The notes beneath the pieces are model-generated. The model was not told the DNA's origin, did no database searches, and saw only the letters and a list, made by a program, of their open reading frames with translations. Both the position numbers and the translations under genes were made by a program. A DNA stretch of 64,000 nucleotides from JANQSS01 sp965249735 (lineage in GTDB: Bacteria > Bacteroidota > Bacteroidia > Chitinophagales > Saprospiraceae), in NCBI GenBank assembly GCA_965249735.1, contig CBDFMS010000025.1:744001-808000 (forward strand), in the 5' to 3' direction. This document shows, piece by piece, positions 48,295 to 59,100 of this stretch (position 1 is the stretch's first letter; the number at the start of each line of letters is the position of its first letter).

Positions 48295-51200
48295 TCACAC
48301 AACCTGATGCATTGACGTGCACAATAGATGGAAGTACGAATGAGACATGTAATGAATTTGACGATGGCACAATCAGTGTAAGTGCTGGTGGCGGAACGAG
48401 CCCGTATGTATATGACATTGGAGGTGGTATTACCAACGACGATGGGCAGTTTACCGGTCTGGCGGCCGGCTGCTACAGCATCACGATAACAGATGCGAAC
48501 GGTTGTACGACGACTTGTTCAGATGTCTTGATCACACAACCTGATGCATTAACATGCACGATAGCTGGAAGTACAAATGAGACGTGTAATGAATATGATG
48601 ACGGAACGATTACCGTCGTTGCAGGCGGTGGAACAAGTCCATATGTCTATGATAATGGTGCGACGATGAATACAGATGGATCCTTCACTGGATTAGCAGC
48701 TGGAAGCTACAGTATCACGATAACGGATGCGAATGGCTGTACAACAACCTGCGATGATGTATTAATTACACAACCTGATTCACTGATGTGTTCTGCGACA
48801 TCTACAGATGCCACATGTCATGGAGAGGCGGATGGTACGATCTCTGCTATGGGTATTGGTGGCACAAGCCCGTATATGTATAGCTTGGATGGAGTGAGTT
48901 ATCAAACTGACGGTATGTTCACAGGACTGTTGGCAGGAACCTATACGATTTTTGTTCAGGATGCGAATCTATGTGAATCGACATGTATGGTGACGATAGA
49001 TCAACCAAACTTGCCGATGATTACATGTCCTCCTGCAGCATTGTTGGATTGTCCAGGAGATACATCGGTGGCGTCAACAGGAACTGCAACTAATCCTACG
49101 TTGGATGTACCAGTCACAATTACGTATGTTGACACATTGTTTGTCATGGGAGCTTGTGATGGAGCATACAGTTTTGTAAGAAGATGGACCGCGACTGATG
49201 CTTGTGGTAACACAGCCAGTTGTGATCAGAGTATCACGGTAGAGGATGTTACTCCACCGATGATAGTTTGTCCACCAGACATGCTGGTGAATTGTGAAGA
49301 TGATTATGAGCCAACAGGTACCGGTTTTGCAACAGCAACTGATGATTGTGATCCAACAGTGACAATAGTACATGTGGATGAAGTATCACCTGGTGATTGT
49401 CCACAAGAACTGATCATTGAACGAACGTGGATAGGAACTGATGATTGTGGTAATGCTGATACTTGTGTACAGGTTATTACGGTCCAGGACACTATGGCTC
49501 CAGTCATCACATTCAATAATCCATTGGGGAACTACGTGGATGGTGATACGATCTATGTTCAATGTCAATCAAATGACGATGACTGGACATTACCGGGTAT
49601 TGATCCAGGTGATGTTATAATCACTGACAACTGTGATCAGAATGTTACATATGAATTCTTTGATTCATTGCAACATATCGGCAATTGTGCAGCTGATGGA
49701 TTCTTCCGAGAATACCACCTACGCTGGACAGCCGAAGACGAATGCGGTAATATGTCCGACTTTGATCTTTACTTCAGAATTGTTGATACTGTTCCACCTG
49801 TTATTGAAGGTATTGTGGATGATATCACCGTTACTTGTGATCAACTCGACAGCTTGCCATTAGTCTATGCTACTGATGGTTGTGAATGCGCCAGTTTAAC
49901 TTCAGGTGTTGTCATATTAAACGAAGAATGTGAAGGTCAATATGACATGTATATTGTATACACGGCTACCGATTGTTGTGGTAACACTGCAGTAGCATTC
50001 CAATTAATACATGTGATAGACAATACAAGTCCGGTAATTACTATGCTTGAACCAAGTTTGGTAGGTCTCGAGGACAGTAGTACGGTTGATGTGGTCTGTG
50101 AATACTTTGATTTACCGGATTGGTTCTATGAGTTGGGAGCAGATGATATCACGGCGACAGATGGTTGCGGTGGAGACATTACTTATGATTTCTCACATAC
50201 CCTCATAGAAGAAGGTACATGTCTTGACTTAGGTTACTATGAGCGTTGGGAAGTCGTTTGGACTGCCTCAGACGATTGTGGTAATAGCTCTAATTTCACA
50301 ATCTATGTGAACTTAACAGATACTGTTGCACCTCAAATTCTTTCAATTCCGGAAGGATTATGTAATCGACCGTTGACATACAGTGACATCGTGGTTTACG
50401 AAAATTGTCCGAATTATGTTATCGATATTGATGAGGAAATTGTGGCTGATCCGGAATGTGCTGATGTAGACCTTATTGATTACAACGTCACGATAACAGA
50501 TGCTTGTGGTAATCAAACATTTGCTACTGTTAGAGCCGTTTATGGTGATGTACCGCAAGTAGAATTAGTTTTCGTGAATGACGATCTCATCGGACTTAAT
50601 GATGGCGATGCTGTTCAAATTGAATGTGCACATGATGATGATGGAAATGTGATCATCCCATTTGATGCGGACGATGTAGAAGTGAATTCTGAATGTTTCG
50701 CAACGACGATTGATTTGAACGTCGAATTTATGGGAACTGGTTCTTGTACTGACGAGGGCTATATCGAGATGTATCGATTGACATGGATGATGACAGACGT
50801 TTGTGGAAACGAACAGTCTATATCTCTATATGTTAAAGTCATCGATTCACAAGCACCGACTATGGTAGGATTTGTACCTGCAATATTGATGGATTGCACG
50901 GATAATTATCCTGTTATAAATGCGTCTGACAATTGCGGTTCAGTTTCAGTGTCAGTAGACAGTGTTGTAACAATGGGTCAATGTACTGGAGAAGTGGATA
51001 TCCTTCGAACTATTTATCTAGAGGATGACTGTGGAAATATTAGTGAGTATCAACAATTGATACAAATTCGCGATTTGACAGGACCTGTGTTCAGCGGATT
51101 GCCTGAAGATACTTGTAACGAAATCGTAGATGTGAATGTAACTGTATTTGATTCTTGCGGTGGTACCACTCCGTTAATCGAATATCAGATCGACACGATG

Positions 51201-52379
51201 CCATGTGATGATGGATATGTAATCACAAGAACCTGGACCGCTCAAGATGATTGTGGCAATGTCACTTCTGTGAGTCGAGTCAGTGTCTTTGATGACATCA
51301 AACCACCAACACCTATCGCATTAGCAGATATATTACAAGGCGTTTCTTCCGGAGATATTGTCACAATTGAATGTACAGATGATATCAGTATTGAAGAAGA
51401 AGACATGACCTTTTTCGATGCTTGTACACCTGACGTAGAGATTGAATTCGAATCTGAAAGCACGAACTATCCAATCTGTGAAGACGGATTGTTGAGGGAG
51501 GATCATTTGACCTGGATCGGAACCGATCTTTGTGGTAACGAAACGATCTTCGAAGTATATGTACAGTATGTGGATCAGACTCCACCTCAGTTGTTCCGTA
51601 CGCCAGAGGATATCACAATTTATTGTGGTCCACTACCAGAGGCGGTAGAAGTTATTGCAGTTGATTTCTGCAGTCATTCGCATGTCGAAGTGACTGAAGA
51701 CTTGATTGAGCAAACTGATGGATATGAAATTTGGCATCGTCATTACACCGGTATCGATGGATGTGGCAATAGTTCAGTGCATACACAGACAATAACCAGA
51801 ATTCTCGAAAGTGATTTGGCTTGTGAAATTCCAATTCCTGATGATATCACTTGTGATACAGATTATACGACCACAGTGATCGTAACAGGAGGTACCGGGC
51901 CATATACTTACGAATGGACAATTATAGGACCGGATTGTTTCATTAAGGGAGATCCATATGGACCATCAGTTGATTTCTTTATTGGCTTTGGAGATGTGAC
52001 CTTGATTGTGACTGTCACGGATGTAAATGGTTGTGAAACAACTTGCGAGATATTTATCAGTTGTACTACTGGTGATGGACCTGTTCGTATTGGCGGTGTG
52101 CTGGATGGATATAATCCGGCTTTCAAATACATCAGGCATTATCCAGATCCAGTAACTGATGAAGTGACAATTGAGATTGAAAGTGAAGAGGATGTTGAAG
52201 CCGTTGGTTTGGCTCTGTATGACATGGCAGGAAGAACTGTAGAATTGTCTACTATAGACCTGAGCAAAGGACGTCATCCTTATGAAATTTCCACCAGAGC
52301 ATTACCACCTGGTGTGTATACAGTGCTATTGAAAGAAGAGGACTCTGCAGCAGTCTTTAGATTTGTAAAAATAGACTAA
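48291..52379 (+). CDS. Giant SprB-repeat adhesin, C-terminal segment with HYR-like modules and T9SS sorting domain
   Basis: 1362 aa as read, but coding really continues from upstream. Residues 1-160 are the last regular SprB units, and ~165-240 a diverged one (ATCHGEADG...VSYQTDGMF). Residues ~240-1180 are a series of HYR/Ig-like modules of ~80-110 residues with ITCPP, DCPGD, WTATDACGN and ITVEDVTPP signatures, typical of Bacteroidota extracellular proteins. Residues ~1180-1263 are a PKD/SprB-like unit (GGTGPYTYEW...VNGCETTCEI). Residues ~1277-1362 are a T9SS type A sorting domain (YPDPVTDEVTIEIE...LYDMAGR...LPPGVYTVLL, ending FRFVKID). In the family this tail directs export through the outer-membrane T9SS and is often cleaved. 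The segment is in the same frame as the signal peptide at 17745, which supports one gene. Confidence 0.88.
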   Translation: MITQPDALTCTIDGSTNETCNEFDDGTISVSAGGGTSPYVYDIGGGITNDDGQFTGLAAGCYSITITDANGCTTTCSDVLITQPDALTCTIAGSTNETCNEYDDGTITVVAGGGTSPYVYDNGATMNTDGSFTGLAAGSYSITITDANGCTTTCDDVLITQPDSLMCSATSTDATCHGEADGTISAMGIGGTSPYMYSLDGVSYQTDGMFTGLLAGTYTIFVQDANLCESTCMVTIDQPNLPMITCPPAALLDCPGDTSVASTGTATNPTLDVPVTITYVDTLFVMGACDGAYSFVRRWTATDACGNTASCDQSITVEDVTPPMIVCPPDMLVNCEDDYEPTGTGFATATDDCDPTVTIVHVDEVSPGDCPQELIIERTWIGTDDCGNADTCVQVITVQDTMAPVITFNNPLGNYVDGDTIYVQCQSNDDDWTLPGIDPGDVIITDNCDQNVTYEFFDSLQHIGNCAADGFFREYHLRWTAEDECGNMSDFDLYFRIVDTVPPVIEGIVDDITVTCDQLDSLPLVYATDGCECASLTSGVVILNEECEGQYDMYIVYTATDCCGNTAVAFQLIHVIDNTSPVITMLEPSLVGLEDSSTVDVVCEYFDLPDWFYELGADDITATDGCGGDITYDFSHTLIEEGTCLDLGYYERWEVVWTASDDCGNSSNFTIYVNLTDTVAPQILSIPEGLCNRPLTYSDIVVYENCPNYVIDIDEEIVADPECADVDLIDYNVTITDACGNQTFATVRAVYGDVPQVELVFVNDDLIGLNDGDAVQIECAHDDDGNVIIPFDADDVEVNSECFATTIDLNVEFMGTGSCTDEGYIEMYRLTWMMTDVCGNEQSISLYVKVIDSQAPTMVGFVPAILMDCTDNYPVINASDNCGSVSVSVDSVVTMGQCTGEVDILRTIYLEDDCGNISEYQQLIQIRDLTGPVFSGLPEDTCNEIVDVNVTVFDSCGGTTPLIEYQIDTMPCDDGYVITRTWTAQDDCGNVTSVSRVSVFDDIKPPTPIALADILQGVSSGDIVTIECTDDISIEEEDMTFFDACTPDVEIEFESESTNYPICEDGLLREDHLTWIGTDLCGNETIFEVYVQYVDQTPPQLFRTPEDITIYCGPLPEAVEVIAVDFCSHSHVEVTEDLIEQTDGYEIWHRHYTGIDGCGNSSVHTQTITRILESDLACEIPIPDDITCDTDYTTTVIVTGGTGPYTYEWTIIGPDCFIKGDPYGPSVDFFIGFGDVTLIVTVTDVNGCETTCEIFISCTTGDGPVRIGGVLDGYNPAFKYIRHYPDPVTDEVTIEIESEEDVEAVGLALYDMAGRTVELSTIDLSKGRHPYEISTRALPPGVYTVLLKEEDSAAVFRFVKID
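52120..52376 (+). other. T9SS type A C-terminal sorting domain (Por_Secre_tail-like)
   Basis: About 86 residues: YPDPVTDEVTIEIES, then VGLALYDMAGRTV, then PYEISTRALPPGVYTVLL, ending KID. The spacing of the NP/DP-V motif, the D/NxxGR turn and the LxxGxY strand fits the type A (TIGR04183-like) sorting signal. It is the only clear T9SS tail in the window. Confidence 0.88.
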
Positions 52380-52393
52380 TTGAAATGAGTCTG

Positions 52394-52428
52394 GCCCCGG
52401 TGATGCGAATGATCACCGGGGCTTTTTA
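52394..52428 (+). terminator. Intrinsic terminator of the giant SprB gene
   Basis: A perfect 11-bp stem, gccccggtgat (52394-52404) with atcaccggggc (52412-52422), encloses a 7-nt loop and is followed by ttttta. It begins 15 nt after the TAA of the giant gene and is by far the strongest hairpin between genes in the window. Confidence 0.92.
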
Positions 52429-53192
52429 GTTTATGCAAAGCGGAACTCTACTTGACTTTTTACTCTACTAATGACATTCAATGACTTGCTATTAACTTGG
52501 ACATTTACTGTCAACGTAACTTCAAATGAGTCGGAATGAAAATTTCAGAGATATTGAAATCGTTTCAATGGTTGGTCAAACCCAGGCGATAAATTTTATA
52601 ATGATACCCGGGACCCTGAAGTATGGGGAGAAGACGCACACCTTATAATTGTCACTACAACTCTTGAAGGAGCAAAAGATCTTTTTGACACCACAGATAT
52701 GTTTTTTCACCACATCAATTCGGGTGATACTTCGATTTTATTAGATGCGGATAGGGTTGACTTTCTAATATGAAATTTTGAAAATCAACCGTGTTTATCT
52801 TTTGTTCAATAATAGAACCATTTCATCAAAAATCAACCAAATGGAAGCCTAACCTTCTGTTATTATTCCTTCTTGCAAATCTAAAAGGTGTTGTTCGTTC
52901 TCAATATTCATTGAAGTAAATCTCTATTTATCAATAAAATACATAATTATATATGACGATAAGTTAATATATTCAGCCTACTATACATGTAAAAAAATTA
53001 TATATAACTTTACGACACCAACCTGATTCCGGATTAACCTACAACCGGGATCTGCTTCTTTAATAAATGATGACAAGCAGCTCAATTAATGGACTGATTG
53101 GTTCTGAGCGTTTTTGAGTTATTTATTCTACTTCGGCCTTTACTAGCCGTTGTCATGGCAATTCCAAATTATTCTATAATCGAAAAATTGCG
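52429..53192. other. 764-bp AT-rich intergenic region
   Basis: No gene is supported apart from a possible coding relic at 52558-52773. The stretch 52,900-53,015 is very AT-rich (tatatataacttta near 53,000) and may hold the promoter of the gene at 53193; no box could be assigned with confidence. No repeats shared with other intergenic regions were seen. Confidence 0.5.
52558..52773 (+). pseudogene. Possible coding relic, 71 codons, no good start
   Basis: A stop-free frame, preceded by TGA at 52555 and ended by TGA at 52771, reads with protein-like composition (SNPGDKFYNDTRDPEVWGED, then AHLIIVTTTLEGAKDLFDTT). It has no start codon near its beginning; the first ATG is two thirds of the way in. 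It does not resemble the surrounding repeats and I do not recognise the family. It may be the remnant of a gene lost between the two giants, or chance. Confidence 0.25.
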
Positions 53193-56100
53193 ATGATGAT
53201 CAAAGGTTGTTCAACAAGTACTGCTATATTCAAAAATTTTCAAGAAAAAGAACTCAATCCACGCCTGACAAGAATTGCTATTCTGCTCTGCCTTTTGAGT
53301 TGGCCAGGTTTTATCTTTTCTCAATTTAACCAAAGTATATGTTTGGATGGGAACTACTGTCCTGCGCCACCAGATGCACCGGGTAATTGTACGGATCCGA
53401 TGATCCTTGACGAATGGGCTGTTTCTACAACAGCAACAACAACTGGTGCGGGCTCTGGTTCTTGTGATGTTCTTCAATTATGGGGAGCTGTCGATTTGAA
53501 TAACTTCTATATGGCAGTAGAGCGAGGAAATGAAGGTGCGGCATATTTCTTTGTTTATTTTAATGTGGATTGTGACAGTACAAATAGTGACACAGCTCAT
53601 GGAGGTGCCGAATTCAGGTTTGAGTTTCGGGTCAGGAATAATGGAAGCCCGCAACAACAAATTATTGGTTTATTGGAATGGGACACCTTGTCAATGTCAT
53701 ATAATGCCCCAGTGCCGGGAGGTTTAATTGCTAAAGGTACACGGGATGGTTGCACAGGTTCATTAAATACTTTTGTTGAGTTACAATTTCCTTTGGCGTC
53801 ATTGTTTGATGCATGTGAAGACAACGGTTGCGGTATCGTTCAGCTTTCAGAAATTATCAGTCAAAGTGGCTGGAGTCCCAATTCTAATGATTGCTTTAGT
53901 CAGGTGATTGATCTCGCAATAGAGGTTAATAATCCGCCGACAGCAGTTTTAGGACCGATTGCACCTTGCGTTTATGTGGGTGTTCCTGTTTGTTTGGATG
54001 CAACCCAATCCTCAGATCCCGATGGCGATGTTCTGTCATATGAATGGGATCTCGACTACGATGGAATAAATTTCGACGTTGATACGACAGGCTCTTTTGT
54101 GTGTGTGGTTTATGATACGGGAGGAGAATATACTGTTGCATTGCGCGTAATAGACTCCTTTCTATGTGTAGATACAGCGGCAACAATTCAAATTTCTGTT
54201 GGATCAGAATTCTTTGCAATTGATTGCGAAATTGTTGATTCTCTAAATTGTTTTGGTGATTCAAATGGCCAGGCGTCAATTCATATTATTGGTGGTGTAC
54301 CTCCTTATACATATTTATGGAGTGACGGCCAGACGGATAGTATTGCTGTCAATCTTATGGCAGGAATGTACCAAGTCACAGTGACTGATGACAGTCTTTG
54401 TACTGCAATTTGCAATATCGATATAACTGAACCGAGTCAGTTAACATGCAATGCGTCTAGTACGAATGAGACCTGCAATGAATTGAATGATGGAACTATA
54501 AACGCTTCCGCAACCGGAGGTACAAGTCCTTACATCTATGATATAGGTGGAGGAGTTACCAATGTGGATGGACAATTCAGCAACTTAGGGGCAAACACAT
54601 ACAGTATTACGATTACTGACGCCATCGGCTGTGCCAGAGTGTGTATGGATATTCTCATTTCTGAGCCAGATGCATTAACATGTACTCTGCTATCAAGTGG
54701 AAATGAGACCTGCAATGAATTTGATAATGGCACAATTAGTGTAAGTGCCGAAGGTGGCACGAGTCCATATGTGTATGATGATGGAACGACAACGAATACA
54801 GACGGAATCTTCACTGGATTAGCAGCAGGTACTTATAGTATTACGATAACAGATGCAAACGGCTGTACAACGACATGTGCAGATGTGTTGATCAGCCAGC
54901 CAGATGCGTTAACATGTGCTGTACTATCAAGTGGAAATGAGACCTGTAATGAATTTGATAATGGCACGATTAGTGTAAGTGCCGGAGGCGGTACGAGTCC
55001 ATATGTGTATGATGACGGTACGACGACCAATACCGACGGCTCCTTTACTGGATTAGCAGCTGGTACGTACAGTATCACGATAACTGATGCGAATGGCTGT
55101 ACCACAACCTGTGCTGATGTCATTATCACACAGCCGGATCCATTGACCTGTACATTTGGAAGCAGTTCAAATGAGACTTGTAATGAGTTCGACGACGGAA
55201 CGATTACAGTTGTTGTCGGAGGGGGCACAAGTCCATATGTGTACGATGACGGTACAACGACAAATACAGATGGAGTCTTTGCAGGCTTAACAGCTGGTAC
55301 ATACAGTATCAAGATAACGGATGCAAACGGCTGTACGACGACATGTGGAGATGTGTTGATCAGTCAGCCAGATGCATTAACATGCAATATTCTATCAAGT
55401 GGAAATGAGACTTGTAATGAATTTGATAATGGTACTATTAGTGTAAGTGCCGGCGGCGGCACGAGTCCATACGTCTATGACGATGGGACGACGACGAATT
55501 CCGACGGAATATTCAATGGATTATCGGCAGGCACTTATAGTATTACAATAACGGATGCCAACGGCTGCACAACGACATGTGCAGATGTTATCATCACACA
55601 GCCAGATCCATTGACATGTGCATTTAGTAGTAGCTCAAATGAGACATGTAATGAATTAAATGATGGAACAATCACGGTTAATGCAAGTGGAGGAACGAAT
55701 CCGTATTTATATGATATTGGTGCAACAACAAATACAGATGGATCATTCACAAATCTTTCGGCTGGCACCTATAGCATTACAGTATCTGATGCGAACGGAT
55801 GTGTGACAATATGTTCGGATGTTCTTATTACGCAACCAGATGTGTTATCATGTATGACCTCCAACGTAATGAATGTCACAGGTTCAGGGAACATGGATGG
55901 TTCATTCGATTTGACTGTTAATGGTGGGACTCCCGGATTTGACTATGATGTACTTGATATAATGATGAATTCGGTGGCATCTGGACATATTTCAGGGAAT
56001 ATGGTCAACGTAGGTGGACTCTCCGGAGGAAACTATATGATTGAAGTGACTGATACGAATAATTGCACTACAACGTGCTTTGTTACCATTCAGGAACCCG

Positions 56101-59100
56101 ACCTACTTACATGCTCCATTGACATCGTCGAGGATGCAACTTGTATTTATTCTTCTGACGGGGCACTTAAACTGAAAATTTTCGATGGTGTGGAGCCATA
56201 CTCGTATGTCGTCCTGGACAACATGAACAATCCTGTGGATATGGGTAACTTATCGATGAGTGAAGATTCCGTAATAATAATGAATCTGGACACAGGGATG
56301 TATACCATCAACGTCACTGATTTCAACATGAATTTGACTTCCTGTATGGGTATTATCCAATCGCCACCCGCTCTTACATGTTCTTTCGTAAGTAGTTCTA
56401 ATGAGACGTGTAACGAATTTGACAATGGATCAATAAATGTCAGCGCAAACGGTGGAACCAGTCCATATGTTTATGACCTGGGAGGCGGTGTAACCAATAC
56501 AAACGGTCAATTCAATGGATTGCTCGCCAATACTTATAGCATCACAATTACCGATGCGAATGGGTGCACAACAACCTGTGCAGACATTTTAATTACGCAA
56601 CCAAACGTGCTGACATGCACGATTAATGGCAGTACAAATGAAACATGTAATGAATTTGACGACGGAACAATTAGTGTGAGTGCTAATGGTGGGACGAGTT
56701 CATATGTATACGATATTGGAGGTGGGGTGTCAAATACTGATGGTCAATTTAGTGGTTTAGCCGCAGCGATTTACATCGTGACAATAACGGATGCGAATGG
56801 CTGTACGACTACTTGTAGTGCAGAAATAACGCAACCTGATGAATTGACTTGTAGTATAACCTCTACACCCGAGTCATGTAACGAATCTGATGATGGTAGT
56901 GTCATAGCTATCGCTTCTGGCGGAACCAGCCCATATGTCTACGACCTGGGAAGTGAATCAAATACGAATGGTCAATTTAGCGGTTTGGCAGCGGGAGCAT
57001 ACGCGGTTACAATAACGGATGCCAATGGATGTACCACCAATTGTAGTGTTCTGGTGACACAACCCGGGTTATTGACTTGCAGCATCACAAAGACGAATGA
57101 GACATGTTATGAATTTGACGATGGCACAATAACGGCAACGGCAATTGGCGGAACCGGCCCTTATAACTATGATATCGGAAGTGAGTCAAATACGGATGGG
57201 CAGTTCGATGGATTGGCTGCGAATAATTACAGTGTTACGATAACAGATGGAAATGGATGTACCACCACATGTAGTGTCGAGGTTACACAACCGGGGCCTT
57301 TGACATGTAGCACTATCAGTACAAATGAAACGTGTAACGAAAACGACGATGGTCTGTTCGCTCTAACAATATCCGGAGGCACAACACCTTATACATATTT
57401 CATATTTGACAGTACGATGACGATAGTCGCCATTGGTTCCAGTTCGACAGATGGTGGAACTGAAATTGTATCTGACTTAGCTGCCGGAGAGTATACTGTA
57501 AATGTGACTGATTTCAATGGTTGCACGACTAGTTGTGAGGCGACAATTAGCCAACCTGATCCGTTAACTTGTACCATATCTGGCAGTAACGATGAGACGT
57601 GTAATGAGTTTGATGACGGTGCGATAAGTGTCTCAGGTGGCGGTGGTGTTAATCCCTATGTCTATGACATTGGTGGAGGAATAACAAATACAGATGGTCA
57701 ATTTAGCAACCTGGCCGCAAACACGTACAGCATTACTGTAACGGATGCCAATGGTTGCACAACGACTTGCACAACGACGATTACCCAGCCTGATCCATTG
57801 ACTTGTACTATTGGCAATAGCTCGAATGAGACTTGTAATCAATTTGATGATGGAACGATCACAGTTGTTGCAGGAGGGGGCACAAGTCCCTATATATACG
57901 ACGATGGAAACACAACAAATACTGACGGTGCTTTCACAGGATTAACAGCAGGAACATATAGCATTACAATAACAGATGCCAATGGTTGTACGACAACTTG
58001 TTCAGATATTATTATTACCCAACCCGATATATTGACGTGTACATTAGAAAGTAGTTCAAATGAGACATGTAATGAATTTGATGATGGGATGATCAATGTT
58101 GTTGCAGGAGGCGGTACGAGTCCCTATGTGTACGATGATGGTACGACAACGAATACGGATGGGGTCTTCACAGGATTAGCAGCAGGAACATATAGCATCA
58201 CAATAACAGACGCCAACGGTTGTACAACGACATGTTTAAACATTATTTTAACACAACCAGATCCACTGACATGTACAGTGAATGGAAATAGCAATGTTAG
58301 TTGTAATGAAAGTACTTCCAATCCTGCCCAAGTAATAGACGACGGCTCAATTGACGCTAGTGCGAATGGTGGAACTAACCCTTATGTATATGATATAGGA
58401 GGTGGAATCACCAATACAGATGGGCAATTTACAGGACTTTCAGCAGGTATTTATAGCATCACGATAACCGATGCAAATGGCTGTACAACCACATGTGCTG
58501 ATGTTGTCATTTCACAACCTAATTCTTTGACTTGTGCCATCATTGGTAGTTCGAATGAGACCTGCAATGAATTTGATGATGGCACCATTAGTGTAAGTGC
58601 GAGTGGAGGAACGAGTCCATATAGCTATGATAATGGTATGACTGCAAATACCAATGGGATATTTGCAGGTTTAGCTGCAGGTAATTATAACATCACAGTA
58701 ACCGATACAAATGGGTGCACAACAGTCTGTGAAGATGTGATCATCACACAACCCGGTACGTTAACTTGTACTTTAATCAGTAGTGCAAATGAGTCATGCA
58801 ACGAATTTGATGATGGTTCAATCAGTGTAAGTGCGAGTGGAGGCACCAGTCCATATGTATACGATGACGGAGCCACAACGAATACCAATGGTTTATTTAT
58901 TGAATTAGCCGCTGGTACATATACCATCACGATAACGGATGTAAATGGCTGTACAACGGTTTGTGAAGACGTGATTGTCACACAACCGAATCCATTAACT
59001 TGTTCAATAGGCAATACCACAAATGTGACATGTAAAGAATTCAATGTCGGTGCAATCAGTGTCGTTGCCGGAGGTGGTACAAGCCCATATGTCTATGATG

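Larger units (their letters stand above)
18620..49008 (+). repeat. SprB tandem array, 234-bp unit (78 aa), ~130 copies
   Basis: Unit length is 234 bp throughout, apart from small indels and the 237-bp units with the GGGITNDDGQF insertion at ~47,440-48,560. Central units are nearly identical in DNA. Edge units (18,620-19,290 and 48,560-49,008) are clearly diverged. Sub-family blocks are named by the residues after the first cysteine: PGTDVSC, STNETC, SSGGSC, SEDVSCNGYTDG, SSSDASCNGYADG, SEDVSCNGYADG, then STNETC again. Confidence 0.95.
17745..52379 (+). other. Reconstructed single giant adhesin locus (~34.6 kb, ~11,500 aa) interrupted by frameshifts
   Basis: Signal peptide and N-terminal module at 17745-18600, one continuous SprB array at 18620-49008, HYR-like modules at 49011-52080 and a T9SS sorting domain at 52120-52376 lie in one direction with no other gene between them. 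The coding frame is the same at the start (17745) and the end (48291-52379). In between it shifts through all three frames by small indels at ~35,095-37,745, ~47,197 and ~48,255. The lengths read against neighbouring repeats sum to -51, a multiple of three. The simplest reading is one gene whose frame breaks are sequencing or assembly errors; decay or a real split into several ORFs cannot be excluded. An intrinsic terminator follows 15 nt after the final stop. Confidence 0.75.

Noticed and set aside
18791..48436. Evenly spaced antisense ORFs of 66-149 codons under the SprB array
   Set aside because: Same cause, with 234-bp spacing. They follow the repeat unit exactly, including its variants.
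18620..49008. CRISPR-like regular repeats
   Set aside because: The unit is 234 bp, fully coding and contiguous in frame, with no unique spacers and no cas genes.
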